Part shown: one piece after another, positions 8,148-16,474 of the stretch
How the letters are laid out: each line of letters begins with the position of its first letter
Numbering within the stretch: position 1 is the first letter of the stretch
Assembly: GCF_904846225.1 (NCBI RefSeq)
Contig: NZ_CAJGZJ010000003.1
Span: forward strand, 235,754 to 299,753
Direction: 5' to 3'
Length of the DNA stretch: 64,000 bases
Source: Psychrobacter immobilis
GTDB taxonomy: Bacteria; Pseudomonadota; Gammaproteobacteria; Pseudomonadales; Moraxellaceae
Translations under genes and position numbers: made by a program
The notes under the pieces: generated by a model
Database searches by the model: none
What the model was told of the DNA's origin: nothing
What the model saw: only the letters and a program-made list of their open reading frames with translations

Positions 8148-11100
8148 GTGCCCTTGTTATATTCTCCGCTTTACCAAAGCATTCGTTTGATCTTATTTGG
8201 TGCCCTAGGTTTGTCCAGCCTAACTGTTAGCGCGGCGCCCAGCGATGCTGACACGCAGCAAACTGAGCCGCGAATCACTAACAGCAGTGCCCGTAATGTC
8301 GCAGGCGTAACGCCTGAGGCCAACAGCAATAGCATCAATCAAAACAGCAATAGCCAAGAGACTACCTTACCAAAAAATAAGGATCAAAAAGTAGGTGCTG
8401 CGACTGACAACGCTACTTCAGCTAACCGTTTTGATAATAGCAATTTTGATGATGATAATCTTGATAACAGCCGTTTAGATAACGGTGACTTTGATAGCAA
8501 TAATATCAGTAACAATGACTTAGACAATGGTTCTTTAGATGTTACTGAAATTAATGAGAGCAATGATACAACCTCTATCAAACCCTCAAATACCATTAGT
8601 AATAATCAAATAGATAGCAATACACAGGCTAGTGGAACGATTACCCCTAAACCTGTGACAGATACTAGCAAACTTAATGTTAATGATGAGAGCATCCAAG
8701 ACAGTTTAATGCGTTTGGCAGAATTCTATGAGCTGACACCAGATACTGAAACGCCGACATTAGACAGTACCAATAAGACTGGCAACACTAAACCAGACGA
8801 CATGCAAAATGCGTTAGCGCCTGCGTCACAAACTATTCCAAAAGTGGGTAACAATCTACGTCTATTGCCTAGTGCGATAGATAGCGCACAGCGCTGTGAA
8901 GGTCAATGGGTATACCCAAAAAGCAACCCTAATTATCAGCGCGCGGTGAATGAAACTGGAGCAGCCAATGGCCAGCCAACACCAAACTTAAATGGCATTC
9001 CAAACAATCAAGCACCTCTGTTCACAGAGTCAGACTATGGTTATTACGATAATGTTGACTATGCCGAGCTATCAGGCAACGTCATTATTAATCAAGGTAC
9101 TCAGCAGATAGAAGCAGAAAAAGTCGTGCTAGATTTGAGTAATAGCATTGCTGCGGCTCAAGGCAATGTCATGTTTACTGATAAAGCGATAGGTCAACAA
9201 TCACAAGGTAGCAATGCTTCGAGCAGCTCTCCAAATAACACTCAACCTAACTCTGATTTTAAAGGGTCAAAAGGTGGTCTTATTGGTGTCGCAGACAGCT
9301 TAAATTATAATACTGAAACGGGACAATCAACGGCCAATGATGTGGCATTTGCTAGTGTGGGACTGCAAGCACACGGTTACGCCAAACGTTTAAACAAACC
9401 CAATGACAGTCAATATGAGTTAGATGAGGTGATGTTTAGCACTTGTCCGCCCACCAATCGCAAATGGCAGTTCGATGCCAAAAGCATTGATTTAGATACC
9501 GATACGGGTCGCGGTAAAGCCTATAATACAACCTTCCGTATCGCTGATGTGCCCGTGTTTTATCTGCCTTATTTTAACTTCCCGATTGACAGTCGTCGCA
9601 GTAGTGGATTCTTGTTGCCGAGTGCGAGCGTTGGTAGTGAAAGCGGTATTGAACTTGACGTACCCTACTATCTTAATTTAGCACCCAACTATGATGCCAC
9701 ACTTAATACCCGTGTTTATACCAATCGTAATCCCATGCTATCAGGTGAGTTCCGCTACCTGACCGAAAATTATGGCGAAGGTATCTTTAACGGCTCATAT
9801 CTACCCAATGATAAAGAATATAATGACGAAGATCGTACCAGCTTTTTTTATGATCATTATTGGTCGTCTAGCAGCATTCCACGTTTAAGTGGTGATGCCA
9901 AATACAGCTATGTGTCAGATGCAGACTATCTAAACGATTTCGATACCTTGGGTTTATCAGACAATACCATCAACTTACCACGCCGTGCTCGAGTTAATTA
10001 TTATAATGATTATGTGGATGGTGAATTAAAAGTAGAAACCTTTCAGACACTAGATGCTTTTACTGACAGTGGTCAGCCTTTACAAGACAAAGATAAGCCT
10101 TACTCGCGTTTACCACAGCTCAAACTTGATTATCGTTTGCCTTGGGCAAAGAACTTTGACATCACTGGCGTACACGATTCCGCTTACTTCAAAAAATCCA
10201 TCGATGATGGTTCTGAAAATGAAAAAAGTGGCGCCCGTATTTATAATAAACTCAGTGCTGCTTATCCAATAGAGAAATCTTGGGGTTATATTAGACCTGA
10301 ATTAAGCTTGCAGCATCTTTATACATCATTTGATGAGGACAGCTTAGCCGACAATCAGCTGGATGATGCGGACGGAAGCCAATCTGTATTTGTGCCGCAA
10401 GCTAGTATCGATGCTGGACTGAACTTCTATCAAGCTGGCTCACCTTTTGGTGCTTTTGACGATACGCTGGGTGGATATCGCTTGCTTAGCCCGCGATTAA
10501 AATACACTTATTCGCCTTACAAAAATCAAAATGAGCTTCCTAACTTTAACACACGCATTGCCTCTATCAACTATGAGCAGCTGTTTTCGGACAGTTGGTT
10601 TTTAGGTCATGATCGCTTGCAAGATTTGCATTCAATCACGCCTGGTGTCAACTATCGTTACATCGACGCAACGGGTGTGACACGTTTTGATGGTAGCATA
10701 GCAGAGCAGTTTTATATCGATGATGGACGTGTAACGCTTGAAAATGAGCAACCAGTCTTTACTTCTTCTTCTTCGGGGATGGTCTGGGATACCAGTACGC
10801 AGCCCTACAATAACTTCTGGGTTGATGTCAGCGGTGCAATGACCAATGATTATGATTTAAATTATATTACGACCGAACTGCGTTATCAGCCCTCAGACAA
10901 CAGCTTATTTAACGTGGGATATATTAAGCGTCAACGTGATGAAAACACAAACCAGCTACCGCTTTCTGCTTTTACAGCATCTGCCGTATTCCCTATTAAT
11001 AACAGCTGGCGGATATTGGCTCAAGGTCAATATGACTATAATCGCAACAAAACGTTAGATGCATTGGTCGGCGTTGATTATGAAGATTGCTGTTTTGGTT

Positions 11101-11276
11101 TTGCAGTTTATGGTCGTCGTTACTATAATGACCTAAATGTTAGAGACAAACCGACGCAAGCGATTATGGCTGAGATTAGACTGAACGGTCTTGGTAGTGG
11201 TAGCAGTCGTTTGACACGTTTGCTCTCTGATAAAGTTTTGGGCTTTGAGCCGGTCCAGACTGCATGGAAAGATTAA
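8148..11276 (+). CDS. lptD: LPS-assembly outer-membrane protein LptD
   Basis: A 1042-residue precursor that starts with GTG and has a signal peptide ending near SAAPSDA. LptD forms the outer-membrane barrel that, with lipoprotein LptE, inserts LPS into the outer leaflet. Residues about 300-345 form the LptA/OstA-like beta-jellyroll (AELSGNVIINQGTQQIEAEK), followed by a long beta barrel. Cysteines at 250, 433 and the pair 981-982 match the E. coli set of four that form inter-domain disulfides. Compared with E. coli (784 aa) it is much longer, mainly because of a low-complexity Asn/Asp/Ser-rich segment from about 40 to 245 that contains a five-residue periodic block. surA lies downstream and amgK is divergent upstream, as in other gammaproteobacteria. 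Confidence 0.95.
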   Translation: MPLLYSPLYQSIRLILFGALGLSSLTVSAAPSDADTQQTEPRITNSSARNVAGVTPEANSNSINQNSNSQETTLPKNKDQKVGAATDNATSANRFDNSNFDDDNLDNSRLDNGDFDSNNISNNDLDNGSLDVTEINESNDTTSIKPSNTISNNQIDSNTQASGTITPKPVTDTSKLNVNDESIQDSLMRLAEFYELTPDTETPTLDSTNKTGNTKPDDMQNALAPASQTIPKVGNNLRLLPSAIDSAQRCEGQWVYPKSNPNYQRAVNETGAANGQPTPNLNGIPNNQAPLFTESDYGYYDNVDYAELSGNVIINQGTQQIEAEKVVLDLSNSIAAAQGNVMFTDKAIGQQSQGSNASSSSPNNTQPNSDFKGSKGGLIGVADSLNYNTETGQSTANDVAFASVGLQAHGYAKRLNKPNDSQYELDEVMFSTCPPTNRKWQFDAKSIDLDTDTGRGKAYNTTFRIADVPVFYLPYFNFPIDSRRSSGFLLPSASVGSESGIELDVPYYLNLAPNYDATLNTRVYTNRNPMLSGEFRYLTENYGEGIFNGSYLPNDKEYNDEDRTSFFYDHYWSSSSIPRLSGDAKYSYVSDADYLNDFDTLGLSDNTINLPRRARVNYYNDYVDGELKVETFQTLDAFTDSGQPLQDKDKPYSRLPQLKLDYRLPWAKNFDITGVHDSAYFKKSIDDGSENEKSGARIYNKLSAAYPIEKSWGYIRPELSLQHLYTSFDEDSLADNQLDDADGSQSVFVPQASIDAGLNFYQAGSPFGAFDDTLGGYRLLSPRLKYTYSPYKNQNELPNFNTRIASINYEQLFSDSWFLGHDRLQDLHSITPGVNYRYIDATGVTRFDGSIAEQFYIDDGRVTLENEQPVFTSSSSGMVWDTSTQPYNNFWVDVSGAMTNDYDLNYITTELRYQPSDNSLFNVGYIKRQRDENTNQLPLSAFTASAVFPINNSWRILAQGQYDYNRNKTLDALVGVDYEDCCFGFAVYGRRYYNDLNVRDKPTQAIMAEIRLNGLGSGSSRLTRLLSDKVLGFEPVQTAWKD
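8430..8552 (+). repeat. Pentapeptide-period repeat block within lptD
   Basis: Codons 95-135 of lptD encode F/L/I at exactly every fifth position (95, 100, 105, 110, 115, 120, 125, 130, 135), each but one followed by Asp or Asn. Examples are FDNSN, FDDDN, LDNSR, LDNGD, FDSNN. This is an approximate 15 bp tandem period of about eight units. It resembles, without strictly matching, the A(D/N)LXX pentapeptide-repeat pattern. Confidence 0.8.
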
Positions 11277-11365
11277 TAAGCTGTCTTTTGCCTAGATCAG
11301 AAAATGTCTTTTATAGACATTGATATAACATTTTTCACGACCCCGTTCGTAACCCTATTATGGAA

Positions 11366-11408
11366 AACGCTATCCAATATTTGCCTATCAAAAGCATTGG
11401 ATAGCGTT
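11366..11408. other. Long inverted repeat in the lptD-surA gap
   Basis: Two perfect 13-base arms (AACGCTATCCAAT and its complement) flank a 17-base spacer between lptD and surA, ending 42 bases before the surA start. There is no T-run, so it is not a classic terminator. It may be an mRNA processing, stability or protein-binding site. Confidence 0.6.
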
Positions 11409-11450
11409 GACCGACTACCATCCGATGTGATGACACTGATGAGGAGCATC

Positions 11451-12845
11451 ATGAGATTTTTTTCTTTACGTCAAACCAGCCGCGCTGTACTGCTATCTAT
11501 GAGTGCCAGCCTTGCGCTTACATTAAGTGCTCAAGCTGCGACCGTTGAGTCTGCAGCAGCAAAAGCGACGACCACTGCCGATCAAAGCAGCGTCAATCGT
11601 TTGACACCAGCCAATAGCACAGATGGCATTATTGCTTTGGTCAATGAAAATGCTATTCTAAAAAGTGAGCTGGTCGATGCTATCACACAAACCCAAGCCC
11701 GTGCACAGGCTGCTGGTGAACCCATTGCGAACTCGCCACAATTACAGTCTGAAGTATTAAATTCGCTTATTTTGCGTGAATTGCAGCTGTCTATGGTCAA
11801 GCGCGTCGGCCTGAACCCTGATGAAGCGGCTATCAATCAGCGCCTTGCTCAAATCGCACAATCACAAGGGCTTGACAGCCTCGCAGCATTGCAACAACGT
11901 TTAGATGCAGCACAACCTGGTAGTTATGCTACTTTACGTGCTCAATTAATTGAAGATGCCGCCATTCAATCGTTACAACAACGCCAAATCAGCAGCCGTG
12001 TCCGCATTAGTGAACAGGATATTGATGCATTTTTGGCCTCTCCTGAAGCCAAGCGCTTAAACCAAAGTGAATATCAAACGATTCATGTACGAGTGCCTTA
12101 CATTGATGACTATAGCCGACTATCAGAAGCTCAGCGTGCAGAAGCCTTAAAAGTGGCAGAAGCCTTGCGTACTCGTCTGCTCGTACCAAATGTCGATGTT
12201 GCAGAAGCCGTTGCTGCTAGCCAAGGCAATTATCCTATCCCGTTACAGGGTGGCGATATGGGCTTTCACAAATCAGCGGCGCTACCAACAGAACTATCGA
12301 GCGAGATTACCAAGCTTGATGTTGGCGCGGTTAGTGAACCATTAGTGACGCCTGAGGGCATTGACATCATCAAGCTTGCTGACAAAAAAGACAGCGACAA
12401 GATGCTTATACCGCAATGGCACACACGTCACATCTTAGTCAAAGTCGATGAATTACAGACAGACGCGCTTGCTGAGCAAAAGATCAATGATCTATATGCA
12501 CAGCTACGTAACGGTGCTGATTTTAATAGTTTGGCATCAACTTATTCAGACGATCCAGGCTCAGCGGGCCGCGGTGGTGACCTTGATTGGGTGAGTGAAC
12601 AAGATATGATTGCCCCATTCGAAGCCACGATGAAAAACACGGCAGTTGGTGATTATTCCGCTCCTTTCAAGACCCAGTTTGGCTGGCATATATTAAAGAT
12701 TGAAGGCAAGCGTCAGCAAGACGTTAGTACAGAATATCGTCGTAATATGGCACGTCAAGCACTATACCAACGTCTAGCGCCACAAGCTAAAGAAGACTGG
12801 CTACAAGAGCTGCGTGCTGGTGCCTATATCCAAGTGCTTGGATAA
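11451..12845 (+). CDS. surA: Periplasmic chaperone/peptidyl-prolyl isomerase SurA
   Basis: A 464-residue precursor with a clear signal peptide (MRFFSLRQTSRAVLL ... LSAQAA). It has an N-terminal SurA chaperone domain (IIALVNENAILKSELVDAI) and two parvulin domains. The second (WHTRHILVKV ... YSDDPGSAGRGGDLDWV ... FGWHILKIEG) is well conserved; the first is divergent and may be inactive, as in other SurA proteins. SurA escorts outer-membrane proteins, including LptD, to BamA, which fits its position after lptD. The frame extends upstream to an ATG at 11304, but the ATG at 11451 has a strong GAGGAG site and starts the signal peptide directly, so I use it. Confidence 0.94.
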   Translation: MRFFSLRQTSRAVLLSMSASLALTLSAQAATVESAAAKATTTADQSSVNRLTPANSTDGIIALVNENAILKSELVDAITQTQARAQAAGEPIANSPQLQSEVLNSLILRELQLSMVKRVGLNPDEAAINQRLAQIAQSQGLDSLAALQQRLDAAQPGSYATLRAQLIEDAAIQSLQQRQISSRVRISEQDIDAFLASPEAKRLNQSEYQTIHVRVPYIDDYSRLSEAQRAEALKVAEALRTRLLVPNVDVAEAVAASQGNYPIPLQGGDMGFHKSAALPTELSSEITKLDVGAVSEPLVTPEGIDIIKLADKKDSDKMLIPQWHTRHILVKVDELQTDALAEQKINDLYAQLRNGADFNSLASTYSDDPGSAGRGGDLDWVSEQDMIAPFEATMKNTAVGDYSAPFKTQFGWHILKIEGKRQQDVSTEYRRNMARQALYQRLAPQAKEDWLQELRAGAYIQVLG

Positions 12846-12894
12846 TTTATCCATTCATTAATAGTACGAATAAAAGCTAAAATAGTTTTATAAA

Positions 12895-12929
12895 CAAAGG
12901 GTACATGTCAATTCGTGTGCCCTTTTTAT
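12895..12929 (+). terminator. Rho-independent terminator after surA
   Basis: A hairpin with arms AAAGGGTACA and TGTGCCCTTT (one G-T pair) is followed by a T-run, about 50 bp after the surA stop. Confidence 0.8.
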
Positions 12930-12986
12930 TGGGCACTGATCTTTGGTTTGATGCTGGAATTGGATGTAAAGTGAGAAACCTACACA

Positions 12987-13083
12987 CAAAGAAAAGCCCC
13001 GAACCTAGGGCGATTGGTTCAGGGCCATGATACTTCGTGTTGTTGTTATTATTTTTTCCGTATTGACTCATCCTAAGTCATAA
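12987..13083 (-). ncRNA. Candidate small RNA or short leader with intrinsic terminator
   Basis: On the minus strand a strong hairpin, CCCTGAACC paired with GGTTCGGGG around a 10-base loop (12997-13024), is followed by CTTTTCTTT, a good intrinsic terminator. About 60 to 90 bases upstream are a weak TATATT -10 and TTCAGA -35. A small frame starting MSQYGKNNNNN also begins there (ATG within AGGATG, ending 12877, 64 aa), but it runs through the terminator hairpin. A short non-coding transcript or leader is likelier than a protein. Alternatively it is only a distant terminator for the EEP gene, whose stop is about 250 bp upstream. Confidence 0.35.
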
Positions 13084-13223
13084 ACAGTAATATATAGGAC
13101 AGTGGGCTTATCTGAACTTTTATAATACTATTTCAACACTACATCCTTGCCTAACCTTGTGTTGATGGCCTTATTGTAGGGCAATCACTTTGATGCGACT
13201 AGAGGCTAAAGACCTTATTTAAC

Positions 13224-13239
13224 GTAAGCATATGCTTAC
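13224..13239. other. Perfect 16-bp palindrome
   Basis: GTAAGCATATGCTTAC is a perfect dyad 32 bp downstream of the EEP-family stop codon (minus strand). There is no T-run. It could be a protein-binding site or a weak 3' hairpin. The remaining gap between 13040 and 13270 shows no gene. Confidence 0.4.
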
Positions 13240-13270
13240 ATCTCTGTAGAGAGTTTCATAATGTTATAAG

Positions 13271-14443
13271 TCATTGCTTTAGCACCTCACTACCCAGACT
13301 TCTTTGCTCTTTTACACGCGCTTTTGCACGATCTTCTGCACGCTCTTTTGAGACTTTCTCTCCCTCTTTTTTACCCTCTTCTATTTTGTTGTTCGTCTCG
13401 TTGATATCTTCTGCTTCAGCGGTCGGCGCATTTTGCTCTTGATCACTCGCGGCTTCTGGCTCGTATTGCAAGGTAGTCATGACAGGAAAATGATCTGAAC
13501 CGACAGAAGGCATACGTCGAATATCAACCACAGTAAAGCAAGCGCTATGGAAAATATGATCCAATGCCCAGCGTAAAAATGGATACTTGGCATGGAAGGT
13601 ATTGATAAAATGCCGACCAATACGTGGATCTAATAATCCTGAAATACGTTGAAAACGACGGGTTGTCTTCGACCATGCCACATCATTGAGATCACCTGCC
13701 AATATTGCTGTTTGATCACTCTCTTTTATATGTTTACCAACCAACAATAACTCGGCATCACGGGTCGTCGACTTGTCCGCTTCTGTCGGACTGGGCGGCA
13801 TGGGATGTAAGCAGTATAACCAAATCACACGGCCACTTTGCAGACGTAATTGCGTATGAATAGAGGGTATGTCGTCAATCATCAAATATTTGACTTCAGG
13901 ATCAATCAACTCAAGCTTAGAGTATAAATGCATGCCATACAAATTATCCAATGGCACTTTTACAGTATAGGGATAATCAGGTTCTATTTGATGCAGGGCT
14001 GCTTCCCATTTTTTATCACTTTCCAAAGTAATTAAAATATCAGGCTGTCTTTGCTCAACCAAATCGACCAGTTTCTGTGTCTCATCATTGGGTGTCAAAA
14101 CATTTGAGACCATAATTTTGAGCTGATGTGACTTTGCGTCTGGCGTATTTTTTGCTTGTTGAACTTCTTTTTTCCACAGCTTGGTATAAGGCAATATCAT
14201 TCTAAGTTGGAACGCCAAAGCAATGCTCAACAATACAAACAATAGCCACTGCCCTAACTGCCACTCTGACCAAAATACAACCATGCCAATCCAAGCAATG
14301 ATCCCAAGCACCATTATCTGAATGCGTGGAAACTCAACACCGCGTACCCACCAATTATCGAGTGGTATCCAGCCCCAAATCGTTACAAATGCGATGAATC
14401 CTGCTAGCCACTGTACGCTGTCATATAATAGTGAGAGATCCAT
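13271..14443 (-). CDS. Membrane-anchored endonuclease/exonuclease/phosphatase-family protein
   Basis: A 390-residue protein. Residues 1-95 contain about three hydrophobic helices separated by short loops (WLAGFIAFVTIWGWIPL; IMVLGIIAWIGMVVFW; WLLFVLLSIALAFQL). Residues 105-330 match the EEP metal-dependent hydrolase superfamily: MVSNVLTPNDET, ILAGDLNDVAW (catalytic Asp and Asn), and the C-terminal GSDHFPVMTTL with catalytic Asp-His. The substrate could be nucleic acid or a phosphoester and cannot be read from sequence. The final 60 residues are an unusual charged, Lys/Glu/Arg-rich tail (KIEEGKKEGEKVSKERAEDR) likely to be coiled or disordered. The gene stands alone between surA and asd. Confidence 0.8.
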   Translation of the reverse strand: MDLSLLYDSVQWLAGFIAFVTIWGWIPLDNWWVRGVEFPRIQIMVLGIIAWIGMVVFWSEWQLGQWLLFVLLSIALAFQLRMILPYTKLWKKEVQQAKNTPDAKSHQLKIMVSNVLTPNDETQKLVDLVEQRQPDILITLESDKKWEAALHQIEPDYPYTVKVPLDNLYGMHLYSKLELIDPEVKYLMIDDIPSIHTQLRLQSGRVIWLYCLHPMPPSPTEADKSTTRDAELLLVGKHIKESDQTAILAGDLNDVAWSKTTRRFQRISGLLDPRIGRHFINTFHAKYPFLRWALDHIFHSACFTVVDIRRMPSVGSDHFPVMTTLQYEPEAASDQEQNAPTAEAEDINETNNKIEEGKKEGEKVSKERAEDRAKARVKEQRSLGSEVLKQ

Positions 14444-14762
14444 AGTATGTATTAACCGTTTATTAAAATAATAATTGAACCAATAAAGACATTCATCTTA
14501 AGCCTAATGATAAGGGCTAGGATGCTATTCGCTGAGCTAAAATTAGTGCTTACTTTAGCATTTAGTGAGATTTTCGCCTACCAATTGAGTATTAATTATG
14601 CGATAAGTTCGGTAAAACGTTACAATTCTATCCCATTTATCATAGCCAGGACCTCGCCCAATACCTCTTTATGTCAAACGCTATAAGATATCCATATCTA
14701 AGCATATCAAGTATCGGCAGAATGTTAATAACTTAAAGTTATAATGAACACAGTTATTATTG

Positions 14763-14806
14763 TATAAAAAAAGACTAAAAACAGTCGAAACGTCTTGCTT
14801 TTTATA
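14763..14806 (+). promoter_or_regulatory. Leader hairpin and probable promoter upstream of asd
   Basis: TATAAT at 14740-14745 is a likely -10 element, though its -35 is poor. Immediately downstream is a hairpin: TATAAAAAAAGAC pairs with GTCTT-GC-TTTTTATA, with a two-base bulge. An alternative inner GACT/AGTC stem lies in its loop. It ends 63 bases before the asd ATG and could act as an mRNA-leader control element. The rest of the 426 bp gap (14444-14869) shows no gene. Confidence 0.4.
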
Positions 14807-14869
14807 GCCATTCACGGCATTGTTATCGGCTGGCAATGCAATAAATAATGGTAAATAGGATTAGATTTC

Positions 14870-16003
14870 ATGAGTGATTTAACAGTAGGCTTGGTAGGCT
14901 GGCGCGGCATGGTTGGCTCAGTATTGATACAACGTATGATTGAAGAAAAAGACTTCGAGGGTATCACACCCGTGTTTTTTTCGACCAGCAACGCAGGTGG
15001 TAATGCCCCAAACTTTGATGGTATTCAGACCAGCCAACTAAAAGACGCTCATGATATTGACGCACTCGCTGCTTGCGATGTGATTATTACTTGCCAAGGT
15101 GGCGACTATACCTCAAAAGTTCATCAGCCACTACGTGATAGTGGTTGGCATGGCTATTGGATTGATGCAGCAAGCACTTTACGTATGGAAGATGAAAGCA
15201 TCATCATTCTTGATCCAGTCAATCGCACAGTCATCGATGATGCTCTAGCCAATGGCAAAAAAGACTTTATCGGTGGCAACTGTACTGTGTCATTGATGCT
15301 AATGGCAATTGGTGAGCTATTTAATAGAGGCTGGGTAGAATGGGTCAGCGTAATGACTTATCAAGCAGCAAGCGGCTCTGGTGCCAACAATATGCGTGAG
15401 TTGATCAGTGGTATGGGTGTATTGCATGACGCTGTCCGAGATGAGCTGGCTGATCCTGCTAGCGCTATCCTAGATATTGACAAAAAAATTGCTCAAACCC
15501 AGCGCTCAGCTGACTTTCCTACGCAATACTTTGGCGTGCCATTGGCTGGTAGTTTAATCCCTTATATCGACGCACAATTAGAAAATAAACAGTCAAAAGA
15601 GGAATGGAAAGGCGGCGTTGAAACCAACAAAATCTTAGGTAACTCCGAAGCCAATACGATTCCTATCGACGGCATGTGTGTACGCATTGGAGCGATGCGC
15701 TGTCATGCTCAAGGTCTAACCATCAAGCTAAAAAAAGACATTCCTTTAGAGGAAATCGAGGCTGCCCTTAAAAACAGCGGTAACGAATGGTTAGATCTGG
15801 TCGAAGATGACAAAGAAGCTGCCATAAACCGCTTAACACCAGTGGCCGTGACAGGTACTCTGACGGTTGCACTAGGGCGCTTGCGTAAGCTTAATATGGG
15901 GCCTGAATATTTAGGCGCATTTACCGTTGGCGATCAGTTACTGTGGGGTGCAGCTGAGCCATTACGCCGTATGCTAAATATCATCCGTAAGCAAAATAGC
16001 TAA
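14870..16003 (+). CDS. asd: Aspartate-semialdehyde dehydrogenase
   Basis: A 377-residue enzyme that reduces beta-aspartyl phosphate to aspartate semialdehyde with NADPH, the branch point to lysine, diaminopimelate, threonine and methionine. The N-terminal NADP loop is [17 protein letters not shown] and the catalytic Cys lies in [14 protein letters not shown]. The active-site stretch [16 protein letters not shown] and the substrate-binding [15 protein letters not shown] are typical of the Gram-negative (E. coli-type) branch, and the length fits. An AGGA sits about nine bases upstream of the ATG. It is monocistronic, ended by the hairpin at 16029-16056. Confidence 0.96.
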   Translation: MSDLTVGLVGWRGMVGSVLIQRMIEEKDFEGITPVFFSTSNAGGNAPNFDGIQTSQLKDAHDIDALAACDVIITCQGGDYTSKVHQPLRDSGWHGYWIDAASTLRMEDESIIILDPVNRTVIDDALANGKKDFIGGNCTVSLMLMAIGELFNRGWVEWVSVMTYQAASGSGANNMRELISGMGVLHDAVRDELADPASAILDIDKKIAQTQRSADFPTQYFGVPLAGSLIPYIDAQLENKQSKEEWKGGVETNKILGNSEANTIPIDGMCVRIGAMRCHAQGLTIKLKKDIPLEEIEAALKNSGNEWLDLVEDDKEAAINRLTPVAVTGTLTVALGRLRKLNMGPEYLGAFTVGDQLLWGAAEPLRRMLNIIRKQNS

Positions 16004-16028
16004 CCTTAGACCTTTTAAGACTTAATAT

Positions 16029-16056
16029 AAAAAAGACAGCAATCGCTGTCTTTTTT
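16029..16056 (+). terminator. Rho-independent terminator after asd
   Basis: A perfect stem, AAAAAAGACAGC with its complement around an AATC loop, ends in a T-run 25 bp after the asd stop. Confidence 0.92.
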
Positions 16057-16104
16057 ATTGGCTGAGTAAAACCAAAGATAAGAAATGCGGGTGAATCTTA
16101 GATA

Positions 16105-16250
16105 TATAGTCAGCTCGAAATAAAATCGATACGTTAGTAGCTATGTGCTACTGAGATAAATCTTTCTGGCGTGCTGCTTGCAAGCATGACAGAGGCTGCA
16201 AAAAATCTACCCCAGCATCACTGTATCCGATTTAAAGTGAATCGACTATA
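16105..16250. repeat. MITE-like repeat family 2, copy 1
   Basis: A 146 bp non-coding element with imperfect terminal inverted repeats of about 28 bp: TATAGTCAGCTCGAAATAAA at the left, and the complement of TATAGTCGATTCACTTTAAA at the right. The core CAGAGGCTGCAAAAAAT is shared with copies at 56040-56187 (as CAGAGGCTACAAAAAAT) and, reversed, 57756-57893. No ORF or transposase is present. It abuts a family 1 element two bases to the right. Confidence 0.75.
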
Positions 16251-16252
16251 TT

Positions 16253-16423
16253 AGGGCGTGTCCTTAATCTAAACAAAAGCGACTAAATGGGCTAAAAATA
16301 GCTAAATCTTGCCAAACTATGTCAAATAGCTAGTCAATATCTCGATATTATCTGCACTATTTTCCTTGTTTGGCTGCCATTTATCTTATTTTTATCACCA
16401 TTTTCAGATTGACGACACGCCCT
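16253..16423. repeat. MITE-like repeat family 1, copy A
   Basis: A 171 bp element with terminal inverted repeats of about 20 bp (AGGGCGTGTCCTTAATCT; right end complement AGGGCGTGTCGTCAATCT). Both ends sit at a TA dinucleotide. Most of the element aligns, in reverse complement, to 57618-57924, for example GGGCTAAAAATAGCTAAAT against GGGCTAAAAATGGCTAAAT. It has no coding capacity, so it is probably a non-autonomous transposon relic mobilised elsewhere. Confidence 0.75.
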
Positions 16424-16474
16424 AGCCATCAGCTCAGTCAGTTTGACAGCGCCGACTTAGTTTTGGCAATGATA

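Noticed and set aside
11304..11450. N-terminal extension of the surA frame
   Set aside because: It covers the inverted repeat, lacks a ribosome site, and would bury the signal peptide.
12877..13071. A 64-codon minus-strand frame starting MSQYGKNNNNN
   Set aside because: It runs through two terminator hairpins and looks low-complexity; treated as a possible small RNA instead.
14444..14869. Possible lysine riboswitch before asd
   Set aside because: No recognisable L-box core; only a simple hairpin is present.
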